From Candidatus Tachikawaea gelatinosa (GTDB lineage Bacteria > Pseudomonadota > Gammaproteobacteria > Enterobacterales > Enterobacteriaceae): a stretch of 64,000 bases of DNA. Shown here piece after piece: positions 9,141 through 20,694 of the stretch (its first letter is position 1; each line of letters begins with the position of its first letter). The notes under the pieces were generated by a model. The model had not been told where the DNA came from. It worked only from the letters and a program-made list of their open reading frames with translations, and did no database searches. The stretch spans positions 94,001-158,000 of the forward strand of contig NZ_AP014521.1 in the NCBI RefSeq assembly GCF_000828815.1. The letters are read 5' to 3'. The translations under genes and the position numbers were made by a program.

Positions 9141-9497
9141 TTATTTTTTGATTGGTTTTCTAGGACCTTTGCGTGTACGAGCATTTGTTTTAGTTCTTTG
9201 ACCTCGAACAGGTAATCCTCTACGATGACGTAAACCACGATAACAATTAAGATCTATTAGACGTTTGATACTTAATGTTACTTCTCTACGTAAATCACCT
9301 TCAATAGAAAATTTGTTAATTTTTTCTCTAATATGATCAATTTGTTCTTCAGATAATTCGTTCATTTTAACATGTTCTGATATTCCGATAGAAGAACATA
9401 TTTTTTTTGATCGAGATTTACCAATCCCATATATTGAGGTTAACGCAATAATAACATGTTTGTTATCAGGAACGTTAACACCTGCTATACGAGTCAT
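9141..9497 (-). CDS. rpsM: 30S ribosomal protein uS13
   Basis: Head protein of 118 residues contacting tRNA and the intersubunit bridge. The start at 9497 gives [14 protein letters not shown] and has an AAGGAG Shine-Dalgarno sequence; an alternative start seven codons upstream adds non-family residues across that site. LTSIYGIG and the C-terminal [19 protein letters not shown] tail are conserved. First gene of the alpha group, separated from rpmJ by 138 bases containing a small hairpin at 9527-9544. Confidence 0.96.
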   Translation of the reverse strand: MTRIAGVNVPDNKHVIIALTSIYGIGKSRSKKICSSIGISEHVKMNELSEEQIDHIREKINKFSIEGDLRREVTLSIKRLIDLNCYRGLRHRRGLPVRGQRTKTNARTRKGPRKPIKK

Positions 9498-9526
9498 AAA
9501 GATACTCCTTTTTTTCAAATTTTATT

Positions 9527-9544
9527 TATGTCTTTTAAGACATA
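9527..9544. promoter_or_regulatory. Palindromic hairpin in the rpmJ-rpsM gap
   Basis: TATGTCTT (9527-9534) and AAGACATA (9537-9544) form an eight-base perfect stem about 30 bases before the rpsM start. In E. coli this leader forms the S4-binding pseudoknot. Whether this simple stem is a remnant of it is unknown; the sequence shows only the dyad. Confidence 0.35.
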
Positions 9545-9635
9545 TAATTCTTTTTAATATATATTGAAATTATAAAATTTATTTATGATTTATTATAAAT
9601 AAAATAAATTAAAAGTTTAAAAAACGTACAATATA

Positions 9636-9752
9636 CTAACCTTGTCTTTGCTTGTGTTTAGGATCTGTTTTACAGATAACACGGATCACTCTATTTCTAC
9701 GAACTATCTTACAATTACGACATAATTTCTTTACAGAAGTACGAACTTTCAT
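9636..9752 (-). CDS. rpmJ: 50S ribosomal protein bL36
   Basis: Small zinc-binding large-subunit protein of 38 residues, nearly identical to E. coli bL36: it starts [17 protein letters not shown] and ends DPKHKQRQG with a TAG stop. C11, C14, C27 and H33 form the CCCH zinc site. It lies 22 bases after secY at the end of the spc group, as in E. coli. This is the zinc-binding type; no second paralogue is visible. Confidence 0.95.
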   Translation of the reverse strand: MKVRTSVKKLCRNCKIVRRNRVIRVICKTDPKHKQRQG

Positions 9753-9774
9753 TTTTTTACCAATTCTTTATAAT

Positions 9775-11109
9775 TTAATGATGATAGCCTTTAAAATTAG
9801 CTTTTTTCAATAAAGATTCATATTGATTAGATATCAATATTGATTGTAATTGAGAAATAAAATCTATTATTACTACGACAACAATTAATAAAGAAGTACC
9901 GCCAAAATAAAAAGGAACATTTGCAATGTATCTTATTAACTCTGGAATTAAACAAATAAAAGTAATATAAACAGCACCTATTAAAGTAATTTTTTTCATA
10001 ATAATGTTGATATATTTAGCTGTTTTTTCTCCAGGACGAATTCCAGGAATAAATGCACCTGATTTTTTTAAATTATCAGCAGTATCTCGTGGTTTAAAAA
10101 CAATAGATGTATAAAAAAAACAAAAAAATATAATTGCAGAAGCATAAAGTAATAAATAAAATGGTTGTCCTGGTTGTAAGTATGATTGTACAACATGTAA
10201 CCAAGTCCAACTACTTCTTTTCCCAAACCATGACACTATTGTTGCTGGAAATAGAATTATGCTAGAAGCAAAAATAGCAGGAATAACACCAGACATATTA
10301 ACTTTTAAAGGTAAATGAGTGTTTTGCACAGCATATAGTTTTCGACCATGCTGACGTTTTGCATAGTTTACACAAATTTTTCTTTGTCCTCTTTCAATAA
10401 ATACAACAAAATATGTAGTAATTAAAATAAAACCAATAACTAACATTAATAACATAATTGGTAGGTTTCCTTGTCTTGATTGCTCAATGGTATGAGCAAT
10501 AGCTCTTGGTAAACCAGCTACAATACCAATAAAAATAATTATGGATATCCCGTTTCCAATACCTTTTTCAGATATTTGTTCTCCTAACCACATTAAAAAA
10601 ACGGTTCCAGTTACTAAACTAACTACTGCGACAAAATAAAAAGAAAAATTCACATCTACAACTAATTCTTCCATCCCTGGTATATTCGGAAGGCCTGTAG
10701 CAATACCTATAGCTTGAAAAATAGATATAATTAATGTAGTATACCTTATGTATTGATTTATTTTTTTTTGTCCTGATTCTCCTTCTTTTCTAATATCTGA
10801 AAATTTAGGATGTAACATAGTAAGCAATTGAATGATAATCGATGCAGAAATATGTGGCATAATACCTAAAGTAAATATTGATGCGTGACTTAAAGCACCA
10901 CCAGAAAACATATTAAACATCTCAATAATAGTACCACGTTGTTGTTCTATGATTTTAGCTAAAACAACAGTATTAATTCCAGGTATTGGAATAAAAGAAC
11001 CTATCCTAAATATAATCAAAGCTGTTATTAAAAATAACAATCGATACTTAAGATTGTCAAAACTACTTTTTTTGTTATAAAAATTTGATTTTATTTGATG
11101 ATCAGTCAT
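9775..11109 (-). CDS. secY: Protein translocase channel subunit SecY
   Basis: Central pore of the SecYEG translocon in the inner membrane, 444 residues (E. coli 443) with ten hydrophobic segments. PIPGI near the N-terminus, the MFSGGAL plug region, the [14 protein letters not shown] block and cytosolic loop [14 protein letters not shown] are all conserved. It would export the signal-peptide proteins in this window (OmpA, BamA, Skp) and insert membrane proteins. Located between rplO and rpmJ in the spc group. Confidence 0.97.
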   Translation of the reverse strand: MTDHQIKSNFYNKKSSFDNLKYRLLFLITALIIFRIGSFIPIPGINTVVLAKIIEQQRGTIIEMFNMFSGGALSHASIFTLGIMPHISASIIIQLLTMLHPKFSDIRKEGESGQKKINQYIRYTTLIISIFQAIGIATGLPNIPGMEELVVDVNFSFYFVAVVSLVTGTVFLMWLGEQISEKGIGNGISIIIFIGIVAGLPRAIAHTIEQSRQGNLPIMLLMLVIGFILITTYFVVFIERGQRKICVNYAKRQHGRKLYAVQNTHLPLKVNMSGVIPAIFASSIILFPATIVSWFGKRSSWTWLHVVQSYLQPGQPFYLLLYASAIIFFCFFYTSIVFKPRDTADNLKKSGAFIPGIRPGEKTAKYINIIMKKITLIGAVYITFICLIPELIRYIANVPFYFGGTSLLIVVVVIIDFISQLQSILISNQYESLLKKANFKGYHH

Positions 11110-11116
11110 TTATTGA

Positions 11117-11554
11117 TTATTCCTGAACTTTTCCACCAGAAGATTCAATATATTTTCTTGCACCTTTTGTTAAATTTATTCCATGAATATTAACAATTTT
11201 TTCCAGTTTCTCACCGGATAAAATTATTTTAATATGTTTAGTGTTTTTTTTAATAATTTTAGCATTTTTTATGCTTTTTAAAGTAATATCGTTTCCATTA
11301 ATTTTATTTAAATCACTAGTTCTTATTTCCTCTCTTAATAATGATTTTTTAGAAGTAAAACCAAATTTTGGAATTCTTCTATGTAAAGGCATTTGTCCTC
11401 CTTCAAAACCACGACTTATTTTACCTCCTGATCGTGCTTTTTGTCCTTTATGTCCTCTTCCTCCAGTTTTTCCAAATCCTGATCCAATACCTCGACCAAT
11501 TCTTTTTTTTTTAGTTTTTGATCCTTTAGACGGAGATAAAACGTTTAAAAACAT
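11117..11554 (-). CDS. rplO: 50S ribosomal protein uL15
   Basis: Large-subunit protein of 145 residues (E. coli 144). The glycine- and lysine-rich N-terminal extension ([21 protein letters not shown]) reaches into 23S rRNA, and [17 protein letters not shown] is conserved. Its ATG overlaps the rpmD stop codon by one base (TAATG), implying translational coupling. secY follows seven bases later. Confidence 0.96.
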   Translation of the reverse strand: MFLNVLSPSKGSKTKKKRIGRGIGSGFGKTGGRGHKGQKARSGGKISRGFEGGQMPLHRRIPKFGFTSKKSLLREEIRTSDLNKINGNDITLKSIKNAKIIKKNTKHIKIILSGEKLEKIVNIHGINLTKGARKYIESSGGKVQE

Positions 11555-11736
11555 TATTTTTCTTCCTTTATCTGTATAAGATGAATTATTTTTTTTATCA
11601 TTCCGCGAATTGCAATGCTATCTTTACGTTTCACGGTGTGACCAATATAACGTAAACCTAATCCAATTAATGTGGCTTTATGTTGAGGTAAAATTCCAAT
11701 AGCACTACGTATTTGAGTAATATAAATTTTTTTCAT
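11554..11736 (-). CDS. rpmD: 50S ribosomal protein uL30
   Basis: Small large-subunit protein of 60 residues. The [28 protein letters not shown] segment matches the uL30 core. It starts two bases after rpsE and overlaps the rplO start by one base, so the three are tightly coupled. The gene is complete. Confidence 0.95.
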   Translation of the reverse strand: MKKIYITQIRSAIGILPQHKATLIGLGLRYIGHTVKRKDSIAIRGMIKKIIHLIQIKEEK

Positions 11737-11738
11737 AG

Positions 11739-12245
11739 TTATGTTCCTAAAATTTCTTTGACAGACTTACCTCGTTTTTCTGCTATCATTTTAGGAGATT
11801 TCATATTCATTAATCCGTTAATTGTTGCTCGTACTACATTAATTGGATTAGTTGATCCATAAGTTTTAGCTAAAACATCATGTATTCCAGCTACTTCTAA
11901 AACAGCACGCATTGCCCCACCTGCTATTATTCCAGTACCTGCAGAAGCAGATTTCATAAAAATATGTGATCCCGTATGAGTACCATTTACAGAATGATAT
12001 AAAGTACCTTTTTTTAAAAAAATTTTTATTAAATTTTTCCTTGCTTTTTCCATAGCTTTCTGAATAGCTGATGGAACCTCTCTAGCTTTTCCGTATCCAA
12101 ATCCAACACGACCATTACCATCACCAACAACTGTTAACGCAGTAAACGAAAAAATTCGTCCACCTTTAACTGTTTTAGATACACGATTAACAGCAATAAG
12201 TTTTTCTTGTAATTCGTTATTACCTACTTTTTCAAATTGCGTCAT
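11739..12245 (-). CDS. rpsE: 30S ribosomal protein uS5
   Basis: Small-subunit protein of 168 residues with an N-terminal double-stranded RNA-binding fold ([22 protein letters not shown]) and a C-terminal domain ([25 protein letters not shown]). It helps decoding accuracy together with uS4 and uS12. The start carries a Shine-Dalgarno AGGC-type site 17 bases after rplR. Length and motifs are normal. Confidence 0.96.
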   Translation of the reverse strand: MTQFEKVGNNELQEKLIAVNRVSKTVKGGRIFSFTALTVVGDGNGRVGFGYGKAREVPSAIQKAMEKARKNLIKIFLKKGTLYHSVNGTHTGSHIFMKSASAGTGIIAGGAMRAVLEVAGIHDVLAKTYGSTNPINVVRATINGLMNMKSPKMIAEKRGKSVKEILGT

Positions 12246-12262
12246 TATTAAAATGCCTTCTT

Positions 12263-12619
12263 TTAGAAATTTAATCCATATTCACGAGCAGATTCAGCAA
12301 GTGCTTTAATTCTTCCATGATATTGAAATCCAGAACGATCAAAAGCAACTTTCTTAATCCCAATTTTAATGCTACGTTTTGCAATATTTTTCCCAACTAA
12401 AATAGCAGCTTCTTTGTTACCAGTTTTTTTTATTTCATTCATATATTTTTTTTCTAAACTTGAAGCGCTAGCTAAAACTTGATCGTTGTCAATATTAAAA
12501 ATTTGAGCATAAATATGACGTGAGCTCCTATGCACTAATAAACGATGAATCTTTAATTTTTTTATTCGATGTTTTGTTTTATTAGATCTACGCAAACGAG
12601 CTATTTTTTTTTTAAGCAT
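12263..12619 (-). CDS. rplR: 50S ribosomal protein uL18
   Basis: 5S rRNA-binding protein of 118 residues (E. coli 117). [23 protein letters not shown] and the C-terminal [26 protein letters not shown] are diagnostic. With uL5, also present in this cluster, it docks 5S rRNA on the large subunit. The protein is lysine-rich, reflecting AT bias. Confidence 0.96.
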   Translation of the reverse strand: MLKKKIARLRRSNKTKHRIKKLKIHRLLVHRSSRHIYAQIFNIDNDQVLASASSLEKKYMNEIKKTGNKEAAILVGKNIAKRSIKIGIKKVAFDRSGFQYHGRIKALAESAREYGLNF

Positions 12620-12635
12620 CTTATATAATCCTTTA

Positions 12636-13169
12636 TTATTTCTTTTTCGTTTCTTTAATTAATATTTTTTCATCTATATATCTGATACCTTTACCTTTAT
12701 AAGATTCAGGCGGGCGATATGAACGTAAATCAGCTGCTACTTGACCAACTAGTTGTTTATTAAAGCTCTTTAAAACAATTTCATTTTGATTTGGACATTC
12801 TACATATACTTCGGAAGGAATTTTATGATTAATTAAATGTGAAAAACCAAGATATAAAGTTATAATATTATTTTGAATTGAAGCACGATAACCAATACCA
12901 ACTAATTGCAGTTTTTTAACAAACTCATTATTTATGCCATAAATCATAGAATTCAATATTGCACGAACAGTACCTGCTTGAGCCCATCCATTTACATAAC
13001 CATTACGAGATTTACAAATTAAAAAATTATTAGTGTAATTTACGTGTACTGATTGATGTATTAAATAATTAATTTTACCATTTTTACCTTTCATAGAAAT
13101 TTTTTGATTATCGATTTTTATTTCTATATTGTTAGGAACAAGAATGGGTTGTTTTGCAACGCGAGACAT
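12636..13169 (-). CDS. rplF: 50S ribosomal protein uL6
   Basis: Large-subunit protein of 177 residues, the E. coli length, made of two similar RNA-binding folds. MSRVAKQPI at the start and the second-domain signature [13 protein letters not shown] near residues 150-162 are intact. It lies eight bases after rpsH and 16 before rplR. The central region is divergent and lysine/asparagine-rich as expected in an AT-rich genome. Confidence 0.95.
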   Translation of the reverse strand: MSRVAKQPILVPNNIEIKIDNQKISMKGKNGKINYLIHQSVHVNYTNNFLICKSRNGYVNGWAQAGTVRAILNSMIYGINNEFVKKLQLVGIGYRASIQNNIITLYLGFSHLINHKIPSEVYVECPNQNEIVLKSFNKQLVGQVAADLRSYRPPESYKGKGIRYIDEKILIKETKKK

Positions 13170-13177
13170 TTTTTCTC

Positions 13178-13570
13178 CTAAGAAACATAACAGATAACTT
13201 CGCCACCAAGATTAGATTTGTATGCTTTTTGATCAGTCATAATGCCTTTAGATGTTGAAATAATAGATATACCTAAACCATTCATTACTTTAGGTAATTC
13301 ATTATATTTTTTGTATATACGTAGTCCTGGACGACTTATTCTTTGAATACTTTCTGCCACACCTTTTCCTTTAAAATATTTTAAATATAATACAATTTTT
13401 GGTTTTTTATTTTCTATAATTTTAAAATCTTTAATATAGCCTTCTTCTTGAAGAACTTTAGCTATTTCAACTTTTAATATAGAAGAAGGTATTGTTATTG
13501 AAATTTTCCTCGCATTTTGGCCATTTCTAATACAAGTTAACATATTTGCAATTGGATCTTGCATACTCAT
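13178..13570 (-). CDS. rpsH: 30S ribosomal protein uS8
   Basis: 16S central-domain binding protein of 130 residues (E. coli 130). [18 protein letters not shown] and the C-terminal [19 protein letters not shown]...GGEVICYV are conserved. In E. coli uS8 represses the spc operon by binding the rplE region. It follows rpsN after 73 bases, one of the larger gaps in the cluster. Confidence 0.96.
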   Translation of the reverse strand: MSMQDPIANMLTCIRNGQNARKISITIPSSILKVEIAKVLQEEGYIKDFKIIENKKPKIVLYLKYFKGKGVAESIQRISRPGLRIYKKYNELPKVMNGLGISIISTSKGIMTDQKAYKSNLGGEVICYVS

Positions 13571-13643
13571 CTTTATTTTCCTATAGTTCTTATAGTTATA
13601 CGAATATTATAAAAAAAAATAGTAGTTTTTTAACTATATTGTT

Positions 13644-13949
13644 TTACCAGCTAGATTTTTTTAATCCAGGAACTTCTCCTCGCATAGCTATTTCTCGAAG
13701 TTTTATTCTACTTAACCCAAATTTTCTAAGAAATCCATGAGGTCTACCAGTTTGACGACAACGATTTCTTTGTCTAGATGGAACAGAATCACGAGGTAAA
13801 GATTGCAATTTCAGTACTGCATCCCATCTTTTTTCTTCAGATAAATTCATATTTACAATAATAGATTTTAGCTTTATACGTTTTGAAAAAAACTTATCGA
13901 TTAATTTTGCACGTTTTTTTTCTCGTGCTTTCATTGATTCTTTTGCCAT
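13644..13949 (-). CDS. rpsN: 30S ribosomal protein uS14
   Basis: Head protein of 101 residues. It is the long, zinc-free form: the CxxC pairs of the short type are absent and [22 protein letters not shown] is present. [13 protein letters not shown] at the start matches E. coli. No second rpsN copy is seen in the window. Confidence 0.96.
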   Translation of the reverse strand: MAKESMKAREKKRAKLIDKFFSKRIKLKSIIVNMNLSEEKRWDAVLKLQSLPRDSVPSRQRNRCRQTGRPHGFLRKFGLSRIKLREIAMRGEVPGLKKSSW

Positions 13950-13964
13950 ATATTGATCCTTTTT

Positions 13965-14504
13965 TTAATGTCTAAATGGAAAATGAAATGCAGATAACAA
14001 AGCAAGACCTTCTTCATTAGTTTTTGCGGTCGTTGTAATAGTAATATCTAGCCCGCGTATGCGATCAATTTTTTCATAATTAATTTCAGGAAAAATAATC
14101 TGTTCTTTTATTCCTAAGCTATAATTTCCATAACCATCAAAAGATTTCTTTGAAAGACCTCTAAAATCACGTATTCTAGGTATTGCAATTGTAATTAATC
14201 GTTCAATAAATTCCCACATGCGATTTCTTCTTAAAGTTACTTTACATCCAATAGGGTATCCTTGACGAATTTTAAATCCAGCAACCGATTTTTTTGCTTT
14301 TGTAAGTATAGGTTTTTGACCAGAAATAACAGTTAGATCTGACACCGCATGTTCTAAAAACTTTTTATCGTTAACAGATTCTCCAACGCCCATATTTAAA
14401 GTGATTTTATCAAAACGAGGAACTTCCATAATTGATTTGTAATTTAATTCTTTTATAAGATTTTTCACAACAGTTTTTTTATAAAAATCATACAATTTTA
14501 TCAT
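13965..14504 (-). CDS. rplE: 50S ribosomal protein uL5
   Basis: 5S rRNA-binding protein of 179 residues, the E. coli length. The start at 14504 gives [16 protein letters not shown] with an AAAAGGAA Shine-Dalgarno sequence; the open frame runs 27 codons further upstream into rplX, but that part is not family sequence. [29 protein letters not shown] and the [12 protein letters not shown]-terminal block are conserved. Confidence 0.96.
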   Translation of the reverse strand: MIKLYDFYKKTVVKNLIKELNYKSIMEVPRFDKITLNMGVGESVNDKKFLEHAVSDLTVISGQKPILTKAKKSVAGFKIRQGYPIGCKVTLRRNRMWEFIERLITIAIPRIRDFRGLSKKSFDGYGNYSLGIKEQIIFPEINYEKIDRIRGLDITITTTAKTNEEGLALLSAFHFPFRH

Positions 14505-14517
14505 GACATTCCTTTTA

Positions 14518-14832
14518 TTATTTAATAATTTTGTTATTAGATTTAAAAAATCGTACTTTTTTTCCATTTTCAAACTTAAAACCAACTTTATCTAATTTAT
14601 CGGTTTTAGTATTAATAATTGCAATATTGGAGATATCGATGTAAGATTCTTCTTTATAAATTCCTCCTTCTTGTTGTAAAGAAGGAATAGGCTTTTTATG
14701 TTTTGTTACTAAATTAATACCTTCTACAATAACCTTTTTGTTAGAAAGTATCTTTTTAACTTTTCCTCTTTGATTTTTACATCTTCCAGCAATGACGATA
14801 ACTTCATCATTTTTACGTATTTTTTTTGCCAT
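14518..14832 (-). CDS. rplX: 50S ribosomal protein uL24
   Basis: Assembly-initiator protein of 104 residues (E. coli 104). The KOW motif lies near residues 7-33 ([20 protein letters not shown]), followed by [11 protein letters not shown]. It is 13 bases after rplN and 13 before rplE. Normal length, no anomalies. Confidence 0.95.
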   Translation of the reverse strand: MAKKIRKNDEVIVIAGRCKNQRGKVKKILSNKKVIVEGINLVTKHKKPIPSLQQEGGIYKEESYIDISNIAIINTKTDKLDKVGFKFENGKKVRFFKSNNKIIK

Positions 14833-14845
14833 ATATCTATTCCTT

Positions 14846-15217
14846 TTATAGAACTTCAGGTGCTAAAGATATAATTTTCATAAATTTTTCTGTACGAAGT
14901 TCACGTGTTACTGGTCCAAAAATTCTTGTTCCTATTGGTTGTGAATTACTATCATTTAAAATGACACATGAATTGCTATCAAATCTTATAAAAGAACCAT
15001 CAGATCTACGAATTCCCTTTTTAGTTCTTACTATAACAGCTTTTAAAACTTCTCCTTTTTTTACTTTTCCTCGTGGAACAGCTTCTTTAATAGCAACTTT
15101 AATAATATCACCAATATTTGCGTAACGACGTTTTGAACCACCTAAAACTTTGATACACATAACACTACGTGCTCCAGAGTTATCAGCAACGTTTAAAACT
15201 GTTTGTGCTTGTATCAT
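14846..15217 (-). CDS. rplN: 50S ribosomal protein uL14
   Basis: Large-subunit protein of 123 residues, the E. coli length. [33 protein letters not shown] and the C-terminal [24 protein letters not shown] are nearly identical to E. coli. First gene of the spc group, 130 bases after rpsQ, the largest break within the S10-spc join. That gap contains an inverted repeat but no convincing promoter. Confidence 0.97.
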   Translation of the reverse strand: MIQAQTVLNVADNSGARSVMCIKVLGGSKRRYANIGDIIKVAIKEAVPRGKVKKGEVLKAVIVRTKKGIRRSDGSFIRFDSNSCVILNDSNSQPIGTRIFGPVTRELRTEKFMKIISLAPEVL

Positions 15218-15267
15218 TTATAAATACTCTTTATTATATGATTTGTTAGAAAAAATTTCGTGAAAAA

Positions 15268-15298
15268 AATCAATACGATACGTAAAATCATATTGATT
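15268..15298. promoter_or_regulatory. Inverted repeat in the S10-spc junction
   Basis: AATCAATA (15268-15275) and TATTGATT (15291-15298) form an eight-base perfect repeat with a 15-base loop in the rplN leader. The position between two ancestral operons suggests a leftover regulatory or processing structure. No -35/-10 pair was convincing nearby. Confidence 0.3.
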
Positions 15299-15347
15299 AA
15301 TTTAAGAATTAAATAATTTTTAAAGATTGTTAAAAACTTAAATAATT

Positions 15348-15605
15348 TTACTGCAAAATAGATTTTTCTGCAATCTTTACTAATTTCCAATTTTTTGTTT
15401 TGGAAATAGGACGACATTCACATATTTCAACTATATCTCCAATCTTACATTCATTTTTTTCGTCATGAATATGTAATTTAGTTGTTCGTTTAATAAATTT
15501 TCCATACATCGAATGTTTAACTAAACGTTGAATAGCAACAGTTGCTGATTTTTCCATATAATTTTTAATAACAGTGCCTTTTAGAATACGAGTTTTTTTA
15601 ATCAT
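15348..15605 (-). CDS. rpsQ: 30S ribosomal protein uS17
   Basis: 16S 5'-domain protein of 85 residues. KMEKSATV-like [32 protein letters not shown] and [18 protein letters not shown] match uS17. Its ATG lies inside the end of rpmC (eight-base overlap), so translation is probably coupled. Last gene of the S10 group. Confidence 0.96.
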   Translation of the reverse strand: MIKKTRILKGTVIKNYMEKSATVAIQRLVKHSMYGKFIKRTTKLHIHDEKNECKIGDIVEICECRPISKTKNWKLVKIAEKSILQ

Positions 15606-15801
15606 GATTTATTTCTTTTATATTTTCGTTTAATATAGTATTAACACGAGCAATTTTACGACGAACATTTTTTAAGAGATGCGTTTGTTTAAAATCTTCA
15701 AACGAAGCTTGTATCTTTAAATTAAATTTTTCTCGATACAAACTACACAACTCTTTTTTTAAATCTTGTTTGTTTTTTTTTCTTAATAAAACTGGTTTCA
15801 T
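15598..15801 (-). CDS. rpmC: 50S ribosomal protein uL29
   Basis: Small helical large-subunit protein of 67 residues. [18 protein letters not shown] and the [13 protein letters not shown] helix match uL29, which sits near the exit tunnel. It overlaps rpsQ by eight bases. The sequence is more divergent than its neighbours, as is common for this protein. Confidence 0.93.
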   Translation of the reverse strand: MKPVLLRKKNKQDLKKELCSLYREKFNLKIQASFEDFKQTHLLKNVRRKIARVNTILNENIKEINHD

Positions 15802-15809
15802 AAATTCAC

Positions 15810-16211
15810 CTAATTATTAACAAAAACTGTTTTCATTGGCAATTTAGCAGATGCAAGTTTAAAAGCTTCACGAGCAATTTTTTCTGTTACCCCATCCATT
15901 TCATATAAAACTTTACCAGGTTGAATTAATGCCACCCAATATTCCACATTTCCTTTACCTTTTCCCATTCTTACTTCTAAGGGTTTTTCAGTAATTGGTT
16001 TATCTGGAAAAATGCGAATCCAAATTCTTCCTTGGCGTTTTATTGATCTACTCATTGCTCTTCTTGCAGCTTCTATTTGACGAGCTGTAATTCTTCCACG
16101 ATCAGCAGCTTTTAATCCAAACGTTCCAAAAACAACGTTTGCATCAATAGATAACCCACGATTCCTTCCTTTTTGTAATTTTCTATATTTTGTTCTCTTC
16201 GGTTGCAACAT
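15810..16211 (-). CDS. rplP: 50S ribosomal protein uL16
   Basis: Large-subunit protein near the peptidyl transferase centre, 133 residues. The ATG at 16211 starts [19 protein letters not shown]; a TTG one codon earlier is less likely. The ATG overlaps the rpsC stop by one base (TGATG). [16 protein letters not shown], the [11 protein letters not shown] block and the conserved arginine-rich region are intact. Confidence 0.96.
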   Translation of the reverse strand: MLQPKRTKYRKLQKGRNRGLSIDANVVFGTFGLKAADRGRITARQIEAARRAMSRSIKRQGRIWIRIFPDKPITEKPLEVRMGKGKGNVEYWVALIQPGKVLYEMDGVTEKIAREAFKLASAKLPMKTVFVNN

Positions 16212-16927
16212 CAACGGTTCTCCTTACGATTTTTTCGCTGTTGTCTTCTATTATAAGGATATGAAGTTTTTGTTAGTTTTTCATTAAAAGAAATATTACG
16301 TCCTAAAATTTCACCTTTAAAAATCCAAACTTTTATCCCTATAACGCCGTATGTAGTATGGGCTTCTGATGCAGAATAATCAATATCTGCACGTAATGTA
16401 TGTAAAGGAACACGCCCTTCATGATACCATTCTGTTCTGGCAATTTCTGTTCCTCCAAGACGTCCGCTGACTTTAATCTTAATACCTTTAGCCCCAAATC
16501 TCATAGCGTTTTGAACTGCACGTTTCATTGCTCGACGAAACATAACTCTACGTTCCAACTGTGTTGCAATATTATCTGCTACTAGTTTTGAATCTAATTC
16601 TGGTTTTCTAATTTCTGCAATGTTTATTTGAGCTGGTACACCAGCTATTTTAGCAATTAAAGAACGTAATTTTTCTACATCTTCGCCTTTTTTTCCAATT
16701 ACAATACCTGGTCTCGAAGTATGAATAGTTACACGAATACTTTTTGCAGGTCTTTCAATAGTAATACGAGATATAGATGCATTAGATAATTCTTTAAAAA
16801 GAAAACGACGTACTTGAAAATCACTTTCTAAATTTTCGGAAAAATTTTTAGTATTTGCAAACCAAGTTGAATTCCAAGGTTTTGTTATACCTAATCTAAT
16901 TCCATTAGGATGTACTTTTTGTCCCAT
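16211..16927 (-). CDS. rpsC: 30S ribosomal protein uS3
   Basis: Small-subunit head protein of 238 residues that helps form the mRNA entry channel. [24 protein letters not shown], the KH motif [18 protein letters not shown] (about 71-88) and the C-terminal [21 protein letters not shown] block are conserved. It overlaps rplP by one base. Highly conserved with no sign of decay. Confidence 0.97.
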   Translation of the reverse strand: MGQKVHPNGIRLGITKPWNSTWFANTKNFSENLESDFQVRRFLFKELSNASISRITIERPAKSIRVTIHTSRPGIVIGKKGEDVEKLRSLIAKIAGVPAQINIAEIRKPELDSKLVADNIATQLERRVMFRRAMKRAVQNAMRFGAKGIKIKVSGRLGGTEIARTEWYHEGRVPLHTLRADIDYSASEAHTTYGVIGIKVWIFKGEILGRNISFNEKLTKTSYPYNRRQQRKNRKENR

Positions 16928-16946
16928 AAAAACTCTCTTTTTTATA

Positions 16947-17279
16947 TTAATGAGTAGATACTACAATAGTAATATGGCTGCTACGTTTTGTTATGCGATC
17001 TGCACGTCCTTTTGCTCTTGGCATAATTCTTTTAACTGTTGGTCCTTGATCAATAAAAATTTTTTTAACGATTAAATCGTCAATATCTAAACCATTATTG
17101 TGTTCAGCATTAGCAATAGCAGAATTTAAAACTTTTTTTATTAAAAATGCTGATTTCTTGCTTGTAAATTGTAAAATATTCAAGGCTTGAGAGACTTTTT
17201 TTCCTCGAATTAAATTTGCTACTAAACGATTTTTTTGAGCAGAAGAATTAGAACAAAAATGTTTAGCAATAGTTTCCAT
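16947..17279 (-). CDS. rplV: 50S ribosomal protein uL22
   Basis: Tunnel-lining protein of 110 residues (E. coli 110). [26 protein letters not shown] and the hairpin region [19 protein letters not shown] are conserved. 19 bases separate it from rpsC and 24 from rpsS. Confidence 0.97.
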   Translation of the reverse strand: METIAKHFCSNSSAQKNRLVANLIRGKKVSQALNILQFTSKKSAFLIKKVLNSAIANAEHNNGLDIDDLIVKKIFIDQGPTVKRIMPRAKGRADRITKRSSHITIVVSTH

Positions 17280-17303
17280 TTCATTATTTCCTATAATTTC
17301 ATT

Positions 17304-17582
17304 TTATTTTTTTTTAATTTTTTTATCTGCAGTATGACTACGATAAGTATGTGTTGGAGAAAACTCACCTAGTTTATGTCCTACCATTTCTTCAGAAATA
17401 AAAATAGGGATATGTTGACGTCCGTTATGTATGGCAATTGTTAACCCAATCATTTTAGGAAAAATTGTAGAACGACGAGACCAAGTGCGTAAAGGTTTTT
17501 TATCATTATTTTTAATTGCTTTTTCTACTTTTTTTAGCAAGGATAAATCAATAAAAGGACCTTTTTTAAGGGAACGTGGCAT
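17304..17582 (-). CDS. rpsS: 30S ribosomal protein uS19
   Basis: Head protein of 92 residues (E. coli 92). [33 protein letters not shown] and [14 protein letters not shown] are diagnostic. It lies 39 bases after rplB and 24 before rplV. Complete. Confidence 0.97.
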   Translation of the reverse strand: MPRSLKKGPFIDLSLLKKVEKAIKNNDKKPLRTWSRRSTIFPKMIGLTIAIHNGRQHIPIFISEEMVGHKLGEFSPTHTYRSHTADKKIKKK

Positions 17583-17621
17583 AATTTATTTACTCTTTTC
17601 TTATTTAGTATCATGGATTAT

Positions 17622-18443
17622 TTATTTATGACGATTTCTAATAATGAACTTATCAGTTCGCTTATTACTTCTTGTTTTTTTTCCCTTAGTTTGTTTACCC
17701 CATGGAGAAACGGGATGTTTTCCAAAATTTCTTCCTTCACCTCCTCCGTGAGGATGATCTACTGGGTTCATTGCAGTTCCCCTTACTGTAGGTCTTATTC
17801 CTCTCCAACGTTTTGCACCTGCTTTTCCTAATATTCTTAACATGTGTTCATTATTTCCAACTTCACCTAAAGTTGCTCGACAATTTATATGAATTTTTCT
17901 AATTTCTCCAGAACGTAAACGAATACTGACATATTTTTCTTCACGTGCAATAATTTGTACATATGATCCAGCAGCACGTGCCAGTTGACCTCCTTTTCCA
18001 TTTTTTAACTCTATATTATGTATAGTTTCACCAATAGGTATTTTATATAAAGGTAATGTATTTCCAATGTTTATATTAGCATCAACTCCAGATTGAACAA
18101 TATCTCCTATTTTTAATCCTTTTGGTGATAATATATATCTACGTTCTCCATCTTTATATAATATTAAAGCAATGTTAGCGGAACGATTTGGGTCGTATTC
18201 AATTCTTTCAACTGTTCCAGGAACGTCATCTTTATTTCTTTTAAAATCAATAATACGATAATTTTTTTTATGTCCTCCTCCAATATGACGAGTTGTAATA
18301 TGTCCATTATTATTTCTTCCGCCTGTTTTTTTGTTCTTTTCCGTTAATTTAGAAAAAGATTTTCCTTTATATAAAAAATGATTTACTAACTTTACAACAT
18401 GACGACGTCCTGGAGATGTTGGCTTGCATTTAATCATTACCAT
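17622..18443 (-). CDS. rplB: 50S ribosomal protein uL2
   Basis: Core 23S-binding protein of 273 residues (E. coli 273), needed for subunit joining and peptidyl transfer. [33 protein letters not shown] and the [20 protein letters not shown] block with the functionally important histidine are intact, as is the basic [13 protein letters not shown] tail. The S10-group order rplW-rplB-rpsS is kept. Confidence 0.97.
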   Translation of the reverse strand: MVMIKCKPTSPGRRHVVKLVNHFLYKGKSFSKLTEKNKKTGGRNNNGHITTRHIGGGHKKNYRIIDFKRNKDDVPGTVERIEYDPNRSANIALILYKDGERRYILSPKGLKIGDIVQSGVDANINIGNTLPLYKIPIGETIHNIELKNGKGGQLARAAGSYVQIIAREEKYVSIRLRSGEIRKIHINCRATLGEVGNNEHMLRILGKAGAKRWRGIRPTVRGTAMNPVDHPHGGGEGRNFGKHPVSPWGKQTKGKKTRSNKRTDKFIIRNRHK

Positions 18444-18464
18444 TTTTTTTTCCTTAAACTATGA

Positions 18465-18761
18465 TTAATTAGTATGACTTGTAAAGTTTATTGTTTGACC
18501 TTTTTTTAAAGTAAGATAAACTTTTTTATAATCTTTTTTAGGATATTTATATTTTTTTTTTCTTTTACCCTTTACAATTGTAGTATTTATTTTTTGAATA
18601 TCTACCATAAAAATTTTTTTGCTCATTAAAAAAATTTCTTTTTTTGTAACATTTTTTTTTACTTTAAATACATATGTATTATTTTTTTCTAAAACATCTG
18701 ATGTTTTTTCAGAAGAATGTGGTTTTAAATATATTTGTAACACTTTTTTTTCAAACAACAT
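18465..18761 (-). CDS. rplW: 50S ribosomal protein uL23
   Basis: Exit-tunnel protein of 98 residues that docks trigger factor and SRP. KPHSSEKTSDVLEKNNTYVFKV and the C-terminal KKVYLTLKKGQTINF match uL23. It overlaps the end of rplD by 11 bases. The loop region is unusually lysine-rich (KGKRKKKYKYPKKDYKK), probably compositional. Confidence 0.94.
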   Translation of the reverse strand: MLFEKKVLQIYLKPHSSEKTSDVLEKNNTYVFKVKKNVTKKEIFLMSKKIFMVDIQKINTTIVKGKRKKKYKYPKKDYKKVYLTLKKGQTINFTSHTN

Positions 18762-19362
18762 TTAACATTTCCTCTAATTTTTTCATCGCCATAGAAGTAA
18801 TTATAGTTTTTTTAAAGGTAATGAGACTAACTGGATCAACGTTTTTTATGTGACATATTTTTATTTTATATAAATTACGTGCTGCTAATAAAAGATTTTT
18901 TTCTGTTTGATGAGTTATAATAAAAGCTTCTTTTAGCTGTATCTTGCTCAGTTTTTTTATTAATAGTTTACTTTTTGGTTGTTCTATAAAAAATTTTTCA
19001 AAAATAATAAGACGATCTTTTCGAATTAATTCTGAAAAAATACTTTTTATTGCTCCTCGATACATTTTTTTGTTTATTTTTTGTGTGTAATCTTGTGTTT
19101 TTCCAGCGAATGTTACACCACCAGATCGCCAAATTGGGCTTTGAAAAGATCCAGCACGTGCTCTACCACTACCTTTTTGTTTCCAAGGTTTTTTGCTAGT
19201 CCCTTTTACTTCAGAACGATTTTTTTGAGCACTTGTTCCTTGACGATTCACTAATAGATAAGATGTAGTTATTTGATGTATTAATGATTCATTAAATTTA
19301 TAGTTAAAATTACTATCTGAAACAAGTAAAAAATCATTGATGTCTTGTATTGGTAACTTCAT
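18751..19362 (-). CDS. rplD: 50S ribosomal protein uL4
   Basis: Large-subunit protein of 203 residues (E. coli 201). The tunnel loop KKPWKQKGSGRARAGSFQSPIWRSGGVTF is conserved, as is the MYRGAIKSIFSELIRKDRL helix. In E. coli L4 represses the S10 operon through the leader and also binds RNase E. It lies three bases after rplC and overlaps rplW by 11 bases. Confidence 0.96.
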   Translation of the reverse strand: MKLPIQDINDFLLVSDSNFNYKFNESLIHQITTSYLLVNRQGTSAQKNRSEVKGTSKKPWKQKGSGRARAGSFQSPIWRSGGVTFAGKTQDYTQKINKKMYRGAIKSIFSELIRKDRLIIFEKFFIEQPKSKLLIKKLSKIQLKEAFIITHQTEKNLLLAARNLYKIKICHIKNVDPVSLITFKKTIITSMAMKKLEEMLNVV

Positions 19363-19365
19363 TCG

Positions 19366-20004
19366 TTATTCCTCTGAAATTTTTACTGAAACTTTAACAA
19401 GTAACCTATTACCAATAGAACCTGGTACTGATCCTTTAATTAATAAAAGGTTATTATTTTCATCAATACGTGCTATAGGTAAGTTTTGTATAGTTATTTG
19501 TTTATTACCTAATTGGCCAGCCATTTTTTTTCCTTTAAAAACTTTTCCTGGACTTTGATTTTGACCTATTGAACCAGGAACTCTATGAGATAGAGAATTA
19601 CCATGACTAGCGTCTTGTGTACGAAAATTCCATCTTTTAACTGTTCCAGAGAAACCTTTTCCTTTAGAAATACCAGTAACATCAACTTTTTTGTAATTAT
19701 TAAAAATTTTAACAGAAAGTTTTTGGCCAACCTTATACATATCTTCTTTTTTTGTACGAAATTCCCATAATCCTTCTCCAGCTTGTATACCAGCTTTTGA
19801 AAATTGACCTGATTTTGCTTTATTAATACGATTATTTTTTTTCTTTCCAGTTGTTACTTGAATTGCTTGATATCCATCTTTTAGTAAACTTTTAATTTGA
19901 GTTATTTGATTGATATCAATTTTAATTACAGTAACTGGAATAGAAACGCCGTCTTCAGTAAAAATTCGGGTCATTCCTATTTTTTTTCCAACTAATCCAA
20001 TCAT
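19366..20004 (-). CDS. rplC: 50S ribosomal protein uL3
   Basis: Assembly-initiator protein of 212 residues. [38 protein letters not shown] and the [20 protein letters not shown] loop are conserved; the glutamine in GQNQSPG is the one methylated by PrmB in E. coli. It starts 43 bases after rpsJ and is followed three bases later by rplD. Confidence 0.96.
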   Translation of the reverse strand: MIGLVGKKIGMTRIFTEDGVSIPVTVIKIDINQITQIKSLLKDGYQAIQVTTGKKKNNRINKAKSGQFSKAGIQAGEGLWEFRTKKEDMYKVGQKLSVKIFNNYKKVDVTGISKGKGFSGTVKRWNFRTQDASHGNSLSHRVPGSIGQNQSPGKVFKGKKMAGQLGNKQITIQNLPIARIDENNNLLLIKGSVPGSIGNRLLVKVSVKISEE

Positions 20005-20047
20005 TGTTTAACCTCTTTTGCATCGATAGTCTTTTTTTTAAATTATT

Positions 20048-20694
<647 letters not shown>

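Noticed and set aside
11241-11579. Open frame of 112 codons on the plus strand over rplO
   Set aside because: Antisense shadow of rplO; the proline-rich translation mirrors the glycine-rich rplO N-terminus.
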